64,000 bases of DNA from DAIODI01 sp046349255 (lineage in GTDB: Bacteria; Pseudomonadota; Alphaproteobacteria; Rhizobiales; Aestuariivirgaceae): positions 1,426,001 through 1,490,000 of the forward strand of contig JAXMCR010000002.1 in the NCBI GenBank assembly GCA_046349255.1, given 5' to 3'. A model generated the notes under the pieces. That model was not told where the DNA came from. It searched no databases and saw only the letters and a program-made list of their open reading frames with translations. Made by a program: the position numbers and the translations under genes. This document shows, one piece after another, positions 34,992 through 42,034 of the stretch (positions within the stretch are counted from its first letter, which is position 1; each line of letters starts with the position of its first letter).

Positions 34992-35009
34992 GGTGATTTA
35001 GCGAGCGTC

Positions 35010-35133
35010 GAATTGCGCTCGAAACATTACAAACCAGTTACATAACCTAATTGATTGAAAAAGCATGCTTTTCTGGCAGAAGACCCGGGGTATGGTGCTT
35101 TTGGGGGTGGGTGGGAGTCACTGGCAGGTACAC
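35010..35133 (+). repeat. Left-end segment shared with the adjacent relic (copy 1)
   Basis: A segment of about 124 bp (starting GAATTGCGCTC, with CATGCTTTTCTGG, GGGGTATGGTGCTTTTGGGGG and GGGTGGGAGTCAC later) is about four-fifths identical by eye to 41681-41805, which follows the second att copy directly. The homology indicates that the two tandem elements have related left ends, or that each carries the ancestral sequence downstream of the tRNA. Confidence 0.7.
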
Positions 35134-35138
35134 ACTCG

Positions 35139-35747
35139 TCACTCCACAACCTTTGTAAAATAGTTCGTGCGCGTTCCATCTTCAATTGAAATGGCCTTGA
35201 AGAACATTGGCTGCCTCTCAACGAACATCCAGTCTACGATCTGGCGGCTTATGCCTCTAGATTTCGCAAACTCAAGGATCACCTTCCTGAGTGCCAAATT
35301 GGACAGGCTTCGCTCGACTGCGAGTTGCGGATCAGTAACTCCGCCGAGTTCGGCATCTTCTTGTTTGTATGGAGCATGGACGCCAACAATGGCGCGCAGG
35401 CCGACAATCCGTTCATTTCCGCCCATGAATGATATTGCGCAGGCGCTGATGCATGAAGCCCCCGAAGGAACTATGGTATTCCAACCTGCACCAGCGATTA
35501 GCTGAGCCAATCTCAGCCCCTCTCCCAAGCTGCCGCCGGGACTATCGAGTACAACTAGTCTTGTTCGGCTATCGGCATAAGCAATGAGTCTGGACGCATC
35601 TCCAGGAACCAATTCACCTTGCAGGAGCACGGAATAAGCGTCCTGCGATCGAGATATGTCAGCAGCGTCGGCAGGAGCAACTACCGCCAGAATTCCGATA
35701 ATACCTGCTATGAGTTTTTGGGCAAAAAACCCTGTGCTTGCATACAC
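35139..35747 (-). CDS. ClpP/SppA-like periplasmic protein
   Basis: 202 residues. The start carries a hydrophobic signal (A-G-I-I-G-I-L-A-V-V-A-P-A-D-A-A). The mature part has the crotonase/Clp fold marks: L-V-V-L-D-S-P-G-G-S-L-G-E-G for the first oxyanion turn and S-G-A-S-C-I-S-A-C-A-I-S-F-M-G-G, where the serine between the cysteines would be the nucleophile; H-A-P-Y follows at about 125 as a candidate catalytic His. It belongs to a group of predicted periplasmic proteases (COG3904-like). It overlaps the upstream lipoprotein gene by 40 bp, so translation is coupled. Cargo of the tRNA-Arg element. Confidence 0.75.
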   Translation of the reverse strand: MYASTGFFAQKLIAGIIGILAVVAPADAADISRSQDAYSVLLQGELVPGDASRLIAYADSRTRLVVLDSPGGSLGEGLRLAQLIAGAGWNTIVPSGASCISACAISFMGGNERIVGLRAIVGVHAPYKQEDAELGGVTDPQLAVERSLSNLALRKVILEFAKSRGISRQIVDWMFVERQPMFFKAISIEDGTRTNYFTKVVE

Positions 35748-36016
35748 GTCTTGTAGTCTCGCTCCCTAGCTATCGCTCCACCGATTTGCGCTCCTGCAAC
35801 ATAACTGCCGCCCATAGTTAGCCCGCCTATCGAAGCCGTGCGCATCTTCTCTTGATAACGATTGCTTGCATACATCTCGCACTGAGCGGAGGTGACGTCG
35901 AACTCGCTTTTCGGGCGCTGGAGGCCGGTCGCATCTTGGTAGTCGAGGTAATTTTTCGTGGAAGCACATCCACCAAGCAATAGCGATATGAAGACCATGA
36001 TGGTAACGCGGCGCAT
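35708..36016 (-). CDS. Small lipoprotein with glycine-zipper segment
   Basis: 102 residues. The lipobox L-L-G-G-C near residue 17 marks a lipoprotein; the segment G-G-L-T-M-G-G-S-Y-V-A-G-A-Q-I-G-G-A-I-A is a glycine zipper able to insert in or pack against membrane. Two further cysteines (A-Q-C-E, K-T-C-M) may form a disulfide. It is the first gene of a two-gene unit with the ClpP-like protein. No specific function can be given. Confidence 0.75.
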   Translation of the reverse strand: MRRVTIMVFISLLLGGCASTKNYLDYQDATGLQRPKSEFDVTSAQCEMYASNRYQEKMRTASIGGLTMGGSYVAGAQIGGAIARERDYKTCMQAQGFLPKNS

Positions 36017-36266
36017 ATTTTTACCTTACGGCAAGTGAAGCAGGGGGGCAACACGCGCGTCCACAATCTGCCTACGCCGAGATCTATTACCGTTATCGAA
36101 TGCTGCGTCCGGCAAGCCGTCAGTCCCCACTAATCTACCCAATCGCTGCGTCAATCCTGATTGTGTTCCAAGTCAAATCCAGAGGCAGACGCCTCACCGG
36201 TGCAAAAACCCGGTATATTAAAGGACGATTTAGTACAGGGCCGATTCGCGTCAGTAGGGGGCAATA

Positions 36267-37865
36267 ATGCGAATACAGTTCGCGTTTCAAGGTGGTGGAG
36301 CGCGTCTGGTGACACTGCTACCGGCTGTTCAAGCCATCCAAGATTTGATTTCAAATCGGTCGATCGAAGTACAGAAATGCGCCGGTACATCAGCCGGTTC
36401 AATTGCGGCTATACTACTAGCGGGAAATGCAAATATTCCTGCGATCTACCAGTACTTGCAACGAGTTTCGAATGAGGTAGAGCAAGCATTTCCAATTCCT
36501 AAATTGACCAAGGCGTGGCCAATCTTATTTGGATCTGGGATTGCTGATGAGAAGAAGCTGCAAACTGTTATACGCGGGGCACTAACGGCCGGAGGTATAC
36601 CTCCCGAAACTGAAATTCAGCAACTACAAAGGCAATGTATTACGGTATCGACGGATTTATACAATAAGAGAACACTTATTGCGGATGGCAACTGTTCGGT
36701 GATTAAGGCAATAATGGACTCATCCGCTGTTCCATTTTATCTTCGAATCGGTGGTGTCGTTGACGGCGGCATTTTAGATAACCTTCCTGCATCTTTTCTT
36801 GCGAACGACACAGTTTCAGCTCAGAATTTTGGTCCTGTAATTGCAGTTTCCTTCAAAGAAAATTCATACGCGGCACCGAGCAACAGACCACTGCATTTCC
36901 TTCTGAACTTGTTTGATGCAGTAATTACACACAAGACTAGAAGCACGATAGGAACATTAGGTGAAGAAAATGTCCTTCTTCTAGATGGGAGCGTGTCATC
37001 TTTTGATGTTAAAACTTTTATCGATCCGGGTTTGAATCAGTTTTATTTTGAGAAAGTGAGGACCGAGAGCCGCGATTGGCTGAAGCAGTGGATAGACAAG
37101 CAGAACTTGCAACGTTTTCATGCAAGAAAAACGGTTCCTAAGGATATCGGTGACTTCATTTCGGATGTCGCGAAGCATCAGCGCAACAACAATAATATAA
37201 CTCTGACACACAGCGTTTTTGAGGTAACAACACCAAAACTGGGAACGGGCCAACCTTCGTACGATACGATTAGGGTGATAGATTCGATACAGACAGGAAA
37301 CGATCCGGTGTACGTGTATTCTGTAAAACTATTTTCAGGGGATTTTGGGCTCGTTGGAGAACCTCAGTTTGAGGTTGTGAATCCTGACGGATCCCTGCGG
37401 GAGGTGCGGGCGATAGGCATTCCGGATAACGCGGGGCTATATGATTGGACCCACATATTCTTTACTCCCCCTTTGCCGCCGAACTCAGGTCCCTATGAAT
37501 TGACTCAGACTCAAACCGCAATTGACGTTATGGCCCCTTTAGACAAAACCGGTGCTGATTATTTGACAGTCCTTCTGAGCCAAGCGTTGGAGGCGAGGGA
37601 GTTGGAGATTCGATTAGTGGTTCCGTTAGACTATCCTGAACTGTTTATGCTCAATGGCGATGAGACTGCAATGAGAAAGACCTCTGAGAATGAGGCTAGT
37701 ATTACCGCGGGGCAGGATAAGCTGGTTGCTGGCGTTGCATCCCGAATGAATGCCTCGAAGTGCCCGGCGAATATGAGAGGCTATTGTTGGTCGCGTGACG
37801 GCCTTCGACTCAACGAGATGCTTCAAGTAGTCTATATAAAGTCAGGACTTGGGGTGGAACCTTGA
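36267..37865 (+). CDS. Patatin-like phospholipase with unassigned C-terminal region
   Basis: 532 residues. The patatin domain (1-200) keeps all catalytic marks: oxyanion loop G-G-G-A-R at 9-13, nucleophile elbow G-T-S-A-G with Ser42, and D-G-G with Asp166. Substrate would be membrane phospholipid. The remaining 330 residues are not a recognised domain; 300-440 is beta-rich, with V-Y-V-Y-S-V-K-L-F-S-G-D-F-G and H-I-F-F-T-P-P-L-P-P-N-S-G-P-Y-E-L, and could be a sensor. AGGGGG lies 5 nt before the ATG. No signal peptide, so it acts in the cytosol. It is AT-rich and has rare codons compared with the core genes, pointing to recent acquisition. Patatin effectors with sensor domains occur in CBASS and other phage defence; here no cyclase gene is present, so defence is a hypothesis. 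Confidence 0.85.
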   Translation: MRIQFAFQGGGARLVTLLPAVQAIQDLISNRSIEVQKCAGTSAGSIAAILLAGNANIPAIYQYLQRVSNEVEQAFPIPKLTKAWPILFGSGIADEKKLQTVIRGALTAGGIPPETEIQQLQRQCITVSTDLYNKRTLIADGNCSVIKAIMDSSAVPFYLRIGGVVDGGILDNLPASFLANDTVSAQNFGPVIAVSFKENSYAAPSNRPLHFLLNLFDAVITHKTRSTIGTLGEENVLLLDGSVSSFDVKTFIDPGLNQFYFEKVRTESRDWLKQWIDKQNLQRFHARKTVPKDIGDFISDVAKHQRNNNNITLTHSVFEVTTPKLGTGQPSYDTIRVIDSIQTGNDPVYVYSVKLFSGDFGLVGEPQFEVVNPDGSLREVRAIGIPDNAGLYDWTHIFFTPPLPPNSGPYELTQTQTAIDVMAPLDKTGADYLTVLLSQALEARELEIRLVVPLDYPELFMLNGDETAMRKTSENEASITAGQDKLVAGVASRMNASKCPANMRGYCWSRDGLRLNEMLQVVYIKSGLGVEP

Positions 37866-37993
37866 CGTGCATGATGCGTTAGGTTACAATTCATAAAAGG
37901 AGATTGGGATATGTGCACCGGCGGTGTTTTAGTGAAATAGCCAGCTTTGGTGGCGAGATGCTTTTGCGGTATCGGCCGACGGCAGTTCTCGGC

Positions 37994-38070
37994 GGCACTA
38001 ACAATGAGCATCGAATTACAGTCAGACGCGTATCTGACGCCTGCAATTGATGCGAGCTGGCGTTATGTGT
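37994..38070. repeat. attC-like imperfect hairpin downstream of the patatin gene
   Basis: A 77-bp imperfect dyad: CACTAAC (37996-38002) faces GTTATGTG (38062-38069); GCATC-G-AATT-A-CAG-TCAGA (38008-38026) faces TCTGA-CGC-CTG-C-AATT-GATGC (38033-38053), leaving one extrahelical G at 38013. Terminal AAC/GTT boxes, inner arms and a bulged base are the marks of integron attC sites. A further GTTAGGT, matching the attC end consensus GTTRRRY, lies at 37878-37884, right after the patatin stop. No integron integrase is present. Between the two sites an ATG with good AAGGAG opens only an 8-codon ORF. Confidence 0.4.
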
Positions 38071-38141
38071 AGCCGCTCATTCCTACCCGACACGCATTAC
38101 ATCGAATAACAACGGTCACAAAGTCACAATGCCGGATCTGG

Positions 38142-39218
38142 TCAGAATAGCCACTCCGGGTCGCGTTCACTTGTGACGTTGTGATCATTGTGATCGCTCA
38201 CTCCATGTGATCGGTTCGGCAACGTATATTTCGCATGGTCTGTCCGCACGACACTGCCGTCAGCACACATCCTCTGCAGCATTTGCCGAATGTTCGCAGA
38301 CTTGTTGCCCGTGATCTCTGTCAGCTCCTTTGGCGATAGCGGATCCGGCGACTCAAAAAGCGCGTCGATGATCGCCCGTTGCTGGCTTGACCGCTTAACG
38401 TCCTGAACTTCCCCCTGGATAGTCCAGCGGCAGGACTCCTTGTTGAAAGTCACTGCCTTTTCAAACTCCGCTATATCGCGGCCACGTCCGTAGAGGGTGA
38501 CAACTCCGCCTCCTGTGCGCATCAGCGTAATCGACGCATCTGCAGCGCCATTGATTCCGTTGGTCCCGGAAACGCACTCGAATGGATCAACATCACTGCC
38601 CGCCTTCCGCGTGTGGTGGACGACGATGATCCCCACCTTGGGGTAGCGCGAGTTCAGCTCCTGCACCGCTTTGATGGCTGCATAATCGGCCTGATACAGA
38701 TTCTGCGAGGCACCTTCCGAGCTGCGGAAGGCAGCGAGGACGTCGATGACGACGAGCCGTGGGTTTGCAACAGCGTTGATCCACTTTTCAATGTGTCGGA
38801 GGCCACCATCATTCGCCTTCGCACTCTGAAGCGCATAGTGGAACGACTCGGGCCAATGGTCTACGTAGTCCCCTTGCGAAATCTTCCTTACGCGATCCTG
38901 TAGTCTGCGCTGGTTATCTTCCAAGGCGAGGTACAGGACGTCGCCCTGCTCGCACTTGATATCTCCCAACACGTATCCGCCACGCGCGACAGCGAGCGCG
39001 ATATCGAGAGCCAGCCAGCTTTTGCCGATTTTCGGGGGCCCGGCGAACATCGTCGTACCTTCGGGAATGATGCCCGGCACGATATAATTCACGGGGGTGA
39101 AGTGCTGTTCTCCAAGCCAAGCCAGATTGCGAACGTAGCTCAAGGTATTTGAGAATGGATCGCTGCCGGCCTCCTGTTCAGCCTCATTGAAAGTCATATA
39201 CTCTTTGTCGATGCTCAT
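38142..39218 (-). CDS. RepA/RecA-like ATPase of a mobile element
   Basis: 358 residues. The RecA-type core has Walker A A-G-P-P-K-I-G-K-S-W (about 59-68), Walker B L-V-V-I-D-V-L and V-V-H-H-T-R-K-A-G, as in RepA and DnaB-like replication proteins of plasmids, satellites and integrative elements. After residue 270 follows a winged helix (S-S-Q-Q-R-A-I-I-D-A-L-F, T-E-I-T-G-N-K-S-A-N-I-R-Q-M-L). It lies at the end of a chain of overlapping genes and overlaps the upstream one by four bases. Probable role: replication or priming of the excised element. Confidence 0.85.
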   Translation of the reverse strand: MSIDKEYMTFNEAEQEAGSDPFSNTLSYVRNLAWLGEQHFTPVNYIVPGIIPEGTTMFAGPPKIGKSWLALDIALAVARGGYVLGDIKCEQGDVLYLALEDNQRRLQDRVRKISQGDYVDHWPESFHYALQSAKANDGGLRHIEKWINAVANPRLVVIDVLAAFRSSEGASQNLYQADYAAIKAVQELNSRYPKVGIIVVHHTRKAGSDVDPFECVSGTNGINGAADASITLMRTGGGVVTLYGRGRDIAEFEKAVTFNKESCRWTIQGEVQDVKRSSQQRAIIDALFESPDPLSPKELTEITGNKSANIRQMLQRMCADGSVVRTDHAKYTLPNRSHGVSDHNDHNVTSERDPEWLF

Positions 39219-39760
39219 GCTGCTTCTGCCTGTTTCAGAATGATGAACTTTGAGGATGGGATTCCGTCCGCCACGAGGTCGCGGGCATGCTCTAGCGAAG
39301 GCACCGCAAGCCTACCGGGGTGCTGTTTCAGAATCGGTGCGGCGCGGTTTGCGTCGATGATCGTGGCGCCCAAGCAATTCGCCTGAAGCAACTCCAGTGG
39401 CGTTGGCCACAGGTACAAAGGGTCCGTCGACTGCCAATCGCTGCTAGGATGATAGAGAGCTGCCCGTCCGAAGAGTGTGCAGAAGGTTGATGGATGGGCT
39501 GCTGACCAAACGAGGATGTCTTCAACTCCGGCCCTGCCGCAAACAGCGTGGACATAAGCGTCGTCCCCGAGCCAAGCCGGCTCCGCTGACTCTTCAACCC
39601 ACCTTAACTTGCGGGTGATGATAGGGCCGCAGACGTCCGTAACGAGATCGGTATTCACTCCCAAGTTTCTCAAATGCCGGATTGCCTTCACGTCGGGAAG
39701 CGCGTCCTTGATTATTTGGTAAGCCAACTCGGAAGGGGAGAGGATGTTTTGCCCCCTCAT
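39215..39760 (-). CDS. Uncharacterised mobile-element protein
   Basis: About 181 residues from ATG 39760 (M-R-G-Q-N-I-L-S-P-S-E-L). This start overlaps the stop of the small upstream gene by ATGA, which supports it over an in-frame start 87 nt further up. No family is recognised. Elements such as W-P-T-P-L-E-L-L-Q-A-N-C-L-G-A-T-I-I-D-A-N-R-A-A-P and G-R-L-A-V-P-S-L-E-H-A-R-D-L resemble the Toprim-associated or primase-accessory proteins of satellites, but this is a guess. The gene is coupled to the ATPase gene downstream. Confidence 0.75.
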   Translation of the reverse strand: MRGQNILSPSELAYQIIKDALPDVKAIRHLRNLGVNTDLVTDVCGPIITRKLRWVEESAEPAWLGDDAYVHAVCGRAGVEDILVWSAAHPSTFCTLFGRAALYHPSSDWQSTDPLYLWPTPLELLQANCLGATIIDANRAAPILKQHPGRLAVPSLEHARDLVADGIPSSKFIILKQAEAA

Positions 39761-39912
39761 TCTCCGAGCCTCACAGTCCAGTACAGAAGGTTTTGCAGAA
39801 CGGACTCTGGAGTCGTCTTCGACGCGTCGGCTACACGGCGTGCCCACCGCAATGTTGCCGGAGGCAATTCAAGGGACACGCGCACACTTGCCGTTTCGGA
39901 GGAGGCTTTCAT
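39757..39912 (-). CDS. Small ribbon-helix-helix-like protein
   Basis: 51 residues: a basic/polar start, then a strand-like S-V-R-V-S-L-E-L-P followed by two helices (P-A-T-L-R-W-A-R-R-V-A-D-A and T-P-E-S-V-L-Q-N-L-L-Y-W-T-V-R), the order of a CopG/Arc DNA-binding dimer. It fits the operon exactly: its ATG overlaps the excisionase stop by one base (TGATG) and its TGA overlaps the next ATG. Likely an element-encoded regulator. Confidence 0.65.
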   Translation of the reverse strand: MKASSETASVRVSLELPPATLRWARRVADASKTTPESVLQNLLYWTVRLGE

Positions 39913-40133
39913 CAACCGTCCCTCCGCGCGTTTGCCGGGGGGCCGGATGTCGTGCGCTGTAGTCGGTTCTCCATGAACTCGTCCAAATCGGATAGACGAT
40001 AGACCACGCGGCGGCCGACTTTGACATAGCGCGGTGCATCACCACCCAATACACGCGTCTTTGAGAGCCATGACGCGCTAACACCCATGTATTTCGCAGC
40101 TTCTGAAGTCGAGACATACATATTCATCATCAA
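39912..40133 (-). CDS. Excisionase/AlpA-type helix-turn-helix protein
   Basis: 73 residues of MerR-like winged helix-turn-helix (HTH_17): V-S-T-S-E-A-A-K-Y-M-G-V-S-A-S-W-L-S-K, then Y-V-K-V-G-R-R-V-V-Y-R-L-S-D-L-D-E-F. This is the hallmark of excisionases and AlpA-like activators carried next to tyrosine integrases. It is the first gene of the four-gene chain and lies 167 bp from the integrase stop. Its probable partner is the integrase in excision. Confidence 0.9.
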   Translation of the reverse strand: MMMNMYVSTSEAAKYMGVSASWLSKTRVLGGDAPRYVKVGRRVVYRLSDLDEFMENRLQRTTSGPPANARRDG

Positions 40134-40300
40134 CCCTTTTCAGTTTTCCATGTACAATCTCCCGTTGATCCGTTCACGATGCCCGCGTCGCAGGCGTTCC
40201 CTTTTTGTTCACGCGCCAACCCCCATTGGCATCGCGATTCTTCCTATAGCCTCACTAGATCTAGTATGTCAACGGTTTGAGACCTCAACATTTGGTAATG

Positions 40301-41476
40301 TTAGGCACTCCCGGTCAAGCGCTTGGCAATCCAAGCTGACGCAGCCTCGCTCGCGGTTCGAAGCGGATCAGCGGCGAGGTGCGCATAGCGGGCAGTAGTC
40401 TGTGGTTGTGAATGCCCTAGTAATGCACCAATAACGGGCAGAGAAAGCCCTCCAGCCGCTGCAGCTGAGGCAAAGTTGTGTCGGAGGTCGTGGATCCGGA
40501 GGTCGTTCAGTCCGGCCCGCGCTCGAATACGCCGCCACGGCTTCTGCAGGTTCACCAGGCGCGCCCCCGGTTTCTCCCCAACGATGACGTGCTCGTTGCC
40601 GCTCACGCGCGGGACACCGCTAAGAACGTCAAGCGCAGAGGCATTGAGATAAAGGGTCTTTGCCCCCGTTTTGCTGTCCGGTAGCCGGATTGTCCCCCTG
40701 TCCAGATCGATATAGGACCATTTAAGCGTAAGGATTTCGGATAGGCGTGCTCCCGTCAGTGCTAGAAGCTGAACAGCGGCGATTGCCCAAGCACTAGCGG
40801 TGTTGTCGGCTTGGGTAGCGCGGAGCGCTTGACCGAGCCTCGCCATTTCCTCGTCCGTAAGGAATCGCTCGCGCTTGTTCTCTTTGTACTTCTCAACGTG
40901 GCGGCACGGGTTCGAACCGTCGGGGCGATAGCCATGGCGCTCGCACCAATTGAAGAACTTGGAGAGTAGCGCCATCGATCGATTGCCTTGATAAGGCTTG
41001 TCCGCGAGCGCCGATTGGAGGCGAAGCACGTCGGTGCGCGAAATGTCTTGGACAAGTCGATGCTGCAATGCCGGCATCACGTACAGCCGGGCGAGCCGGC
41101 GATACTCCGCGACGGAACTAGCCTTCAGCTTGCTCTCCGCATGTTCGACAAGGAAACGCTCCAGCACGACGCCGAACCGCTCGGATGTTTTTGCATCGTC
41201 TCTCGCAGCTGCTGGGTCTTTGCCCTCAGCGACCTGACCCAAAAGCTGTTTGGCACGCCGCCGCGCCTCATCTGCGGTGACGACGCCATGAGCCCCAATC
41301 GTGACGCGGCGCGTACGACCCTTCCGTCCGCCAATACGGTATTGAACTAGGTAGACCTTCCGACCATGTGGCGTGGTCTTTAAGCCAAATCCTGATAGTT
41401 CCGAATCCCAAAGGTACCTGTCTTTTGGGCCTGCGATTTGCTCATCAACCGTGCGCTTCGAAATGGTCGCAGACAT
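40301..41476 (-). CDS. Tyrosine recombinase/integrase of the tRNA-Arg element
   Basis: About 391 residues. N-terminal DUF4102-type arm-binding domain (S-G-F-G-L-K-T-T-P-H-G-R-K, then Y-R-I-G-G-R-K), core-binding region, and a C-terminal catalytic domain with Arg in L-T-G-A-R-L-S-E-I, H-D-L-R-H-N-F-A-S and G-H-S-Q-P-Q-T-T-A-R-Y-A-H-L, whose Tyr is the nucleophile. This is the P4-type integrase usual for tRNA targeting. The ATG at 41476 is preferred since GGAG lies 6 nt upstream; another ATG is 12 nt up. The 19-bp candidate arm site ends 21 bp before it, so binding there could control the gene. The att copy lies about 150 bp upstream. Confidence 0.95.
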   Translation of the reverse strand: MSATISKRTVDEQIAGPKDRYLWDSELSGFGLKTTPHGRKVYLVQYRIGGRKGRTRRVTIGAHGVVTADEARRRAKQLLGQVAEGKDPAAARDDAKTSERFGVVLERFLVEHAESKLKASSVAEYRRLARLYVMPALQHRLVQDISRTDVLRLQSALADKPYQGNRSMALLSKFFNWCERHGYRPDGSNPCRHVEKYKENKRERFLTDEEMARLGQALRATQADNTASAWAIAAVQLLALTGARLSEILTLKWSYIDLDRGTIRLPDSKTGAKTLYLNASALDVLSGVPRVSGNEHVIVGEKPGARLVNLQKPWRRIRARAGLNDLRIHDLRHNFASAAAAGGLSLPVIGALLGHSQPQTTARYAHLAADPLRTASEAASAWIAKRLTGSA

Positions 41477-41496
41477 CGTGCTCTCCATCCGCTACA

Positions 41497-41515
41497 GTAA
41501 GCACATGGTAAGCGC
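41497..41515 (+). repeat. Candidate integrase arm site, right end
   Basis: GTAAGCACATGGTAAGCGC, one mismatch from the 19-mer at 34973-34991 and in the same direction. It lies immediately upstream of the integrase start and about 120 bp inside the right att copy. Location in the int promoter would allow the integrase or Xis to control its own gene. Confidence 0.55.
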
Positions 41516-41632
41516 AGTAGCCGGAATGTCAATGAAACGCGGGGAGCCGTGGAGCATCATACATCGCCTAATTCCTTACTTTTTTGCAATCTGATAGCGT
41601 TTGGTGATTACGCTGGAATGGTTGAATCCGAA

Positions 41633-41680
41633 ATTCCTAATCTGGGGGTCGCACGTTCGAATCGTGCCGGGGTCGCCAAT
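41633..41680 (+). repeat. att copy 2: right end of element 1
   Basis: Exact 48-bp copy of the tRNA 3' part at 34878-34925, starting ATTCCTAATCTGG and ending GTCGCCAAT. Only the 3' half of the tRNA is present, so this is an attachment site and not a gene. Sequence resembling the left end of element 1 follows directly, making it at the same time the left end of a second, degenerate element. Confidence 0.92.
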
Positions 41681-41805
41681 GAACTGCGCTCTCAATATTA
41701 CAGGCCAGTTCGATCAACTAATCCTCTGAAATGCATGCTCTTTTGGAAGAAGATCCTGGGGTATGGTGCTCTTGGGGGTGGGGTGGGAGTCACAGCCAGG
41801 AGCAC
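41681..41805 (+). repeat. Left-end segment shared with element 1 (copy 2)
   Basis: About four-fifths identical by eye to 35010-35133, in the same orientation, including CATGCTCTTTTGG, GGGGTATGGTGCTCTTGGGGG and GGGTGGGAGTCAC. It begins right after att copy 2, whereas in element 1 an extra 84 bp with the arm site lie between. See the relic feature for interpretation. Confidence 0.7.
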
Positions 41806-42034
41806 CTTGCTTTGCTTGCGGGTTTCTGACCAAATCTTCACGCTAAACAAAGCAATATTATTTTAATCGGAGCGACTGAAGTTTTTCGCTCAAAATGACT
41901 GATTCTCTATCGTTTTCTTTTTCTGCTGAGACCTTAATCAGATTCAAAAAATTATTGGCTAAATCGAGTTGGACAAGTGTATAAGAATTGATGCGTCTTT
42001 GCGGCGACGCATTAACAGGGATAAGGAGGCGCAA

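Larger units (their letters stand above)
34926..41632. mobile_element. tRNA-Arg integrated element (genomic island 1)
   Basis: About 6.7 kb between attL (34878-34925) and its exact copy (41633-41680). At the right end lie a tyrosine integrase and an overlapping chain of four genes: excisionase-like, possible RHH-like, an uncharacterised protein and a RepA/RecA-like ATPase. Cargo at the left end: a ClpP/SppA-like exported protein, a lipoprotein and a patatin-like phospholipase. The patatin gene is visibly AT-richer than the chromosome and the integrase-side genes. The layout resembles a small integrative element or phage satellite with a cargo module. No structural phage genes, no conjugation genes and no transposases are seen. 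Confidence 0.9.
41489..42034. other. 546-bp gap holding arm site, att copy and left-end homology
   Basis: No gene is supported here. The stretch holds the right arm-like repeat (41497-41515), att copy 2 (41633-41680), the left-end homology segment (41681-41805) and, up to 42034, an AT-rich promoter-like region in front of the VPLPA-CTERM-type gene, with AGGAGG at its end. Confidence 0.6.

Noticed and set aside
36267..37865. Full CBASS operon
   Set aside because: The patatin effector lacks any neighbouring cyclic-nucleotide synthase, E1/E2 or HORMA/TRIP13 genes.
37911..37940. ORF with strong AAGGAG ribosome site after the patatin gene
   Set aside because: It stops after eight codons; kept only as a note in the attC-like feature.
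34878..41680. CRISPR or toxin-antitoxin system in the tRNA-Arg element
   Set aside because: No regular short repeats with spacers were found; the small RHH-like gene sits in a replication operon without a toxin partner.
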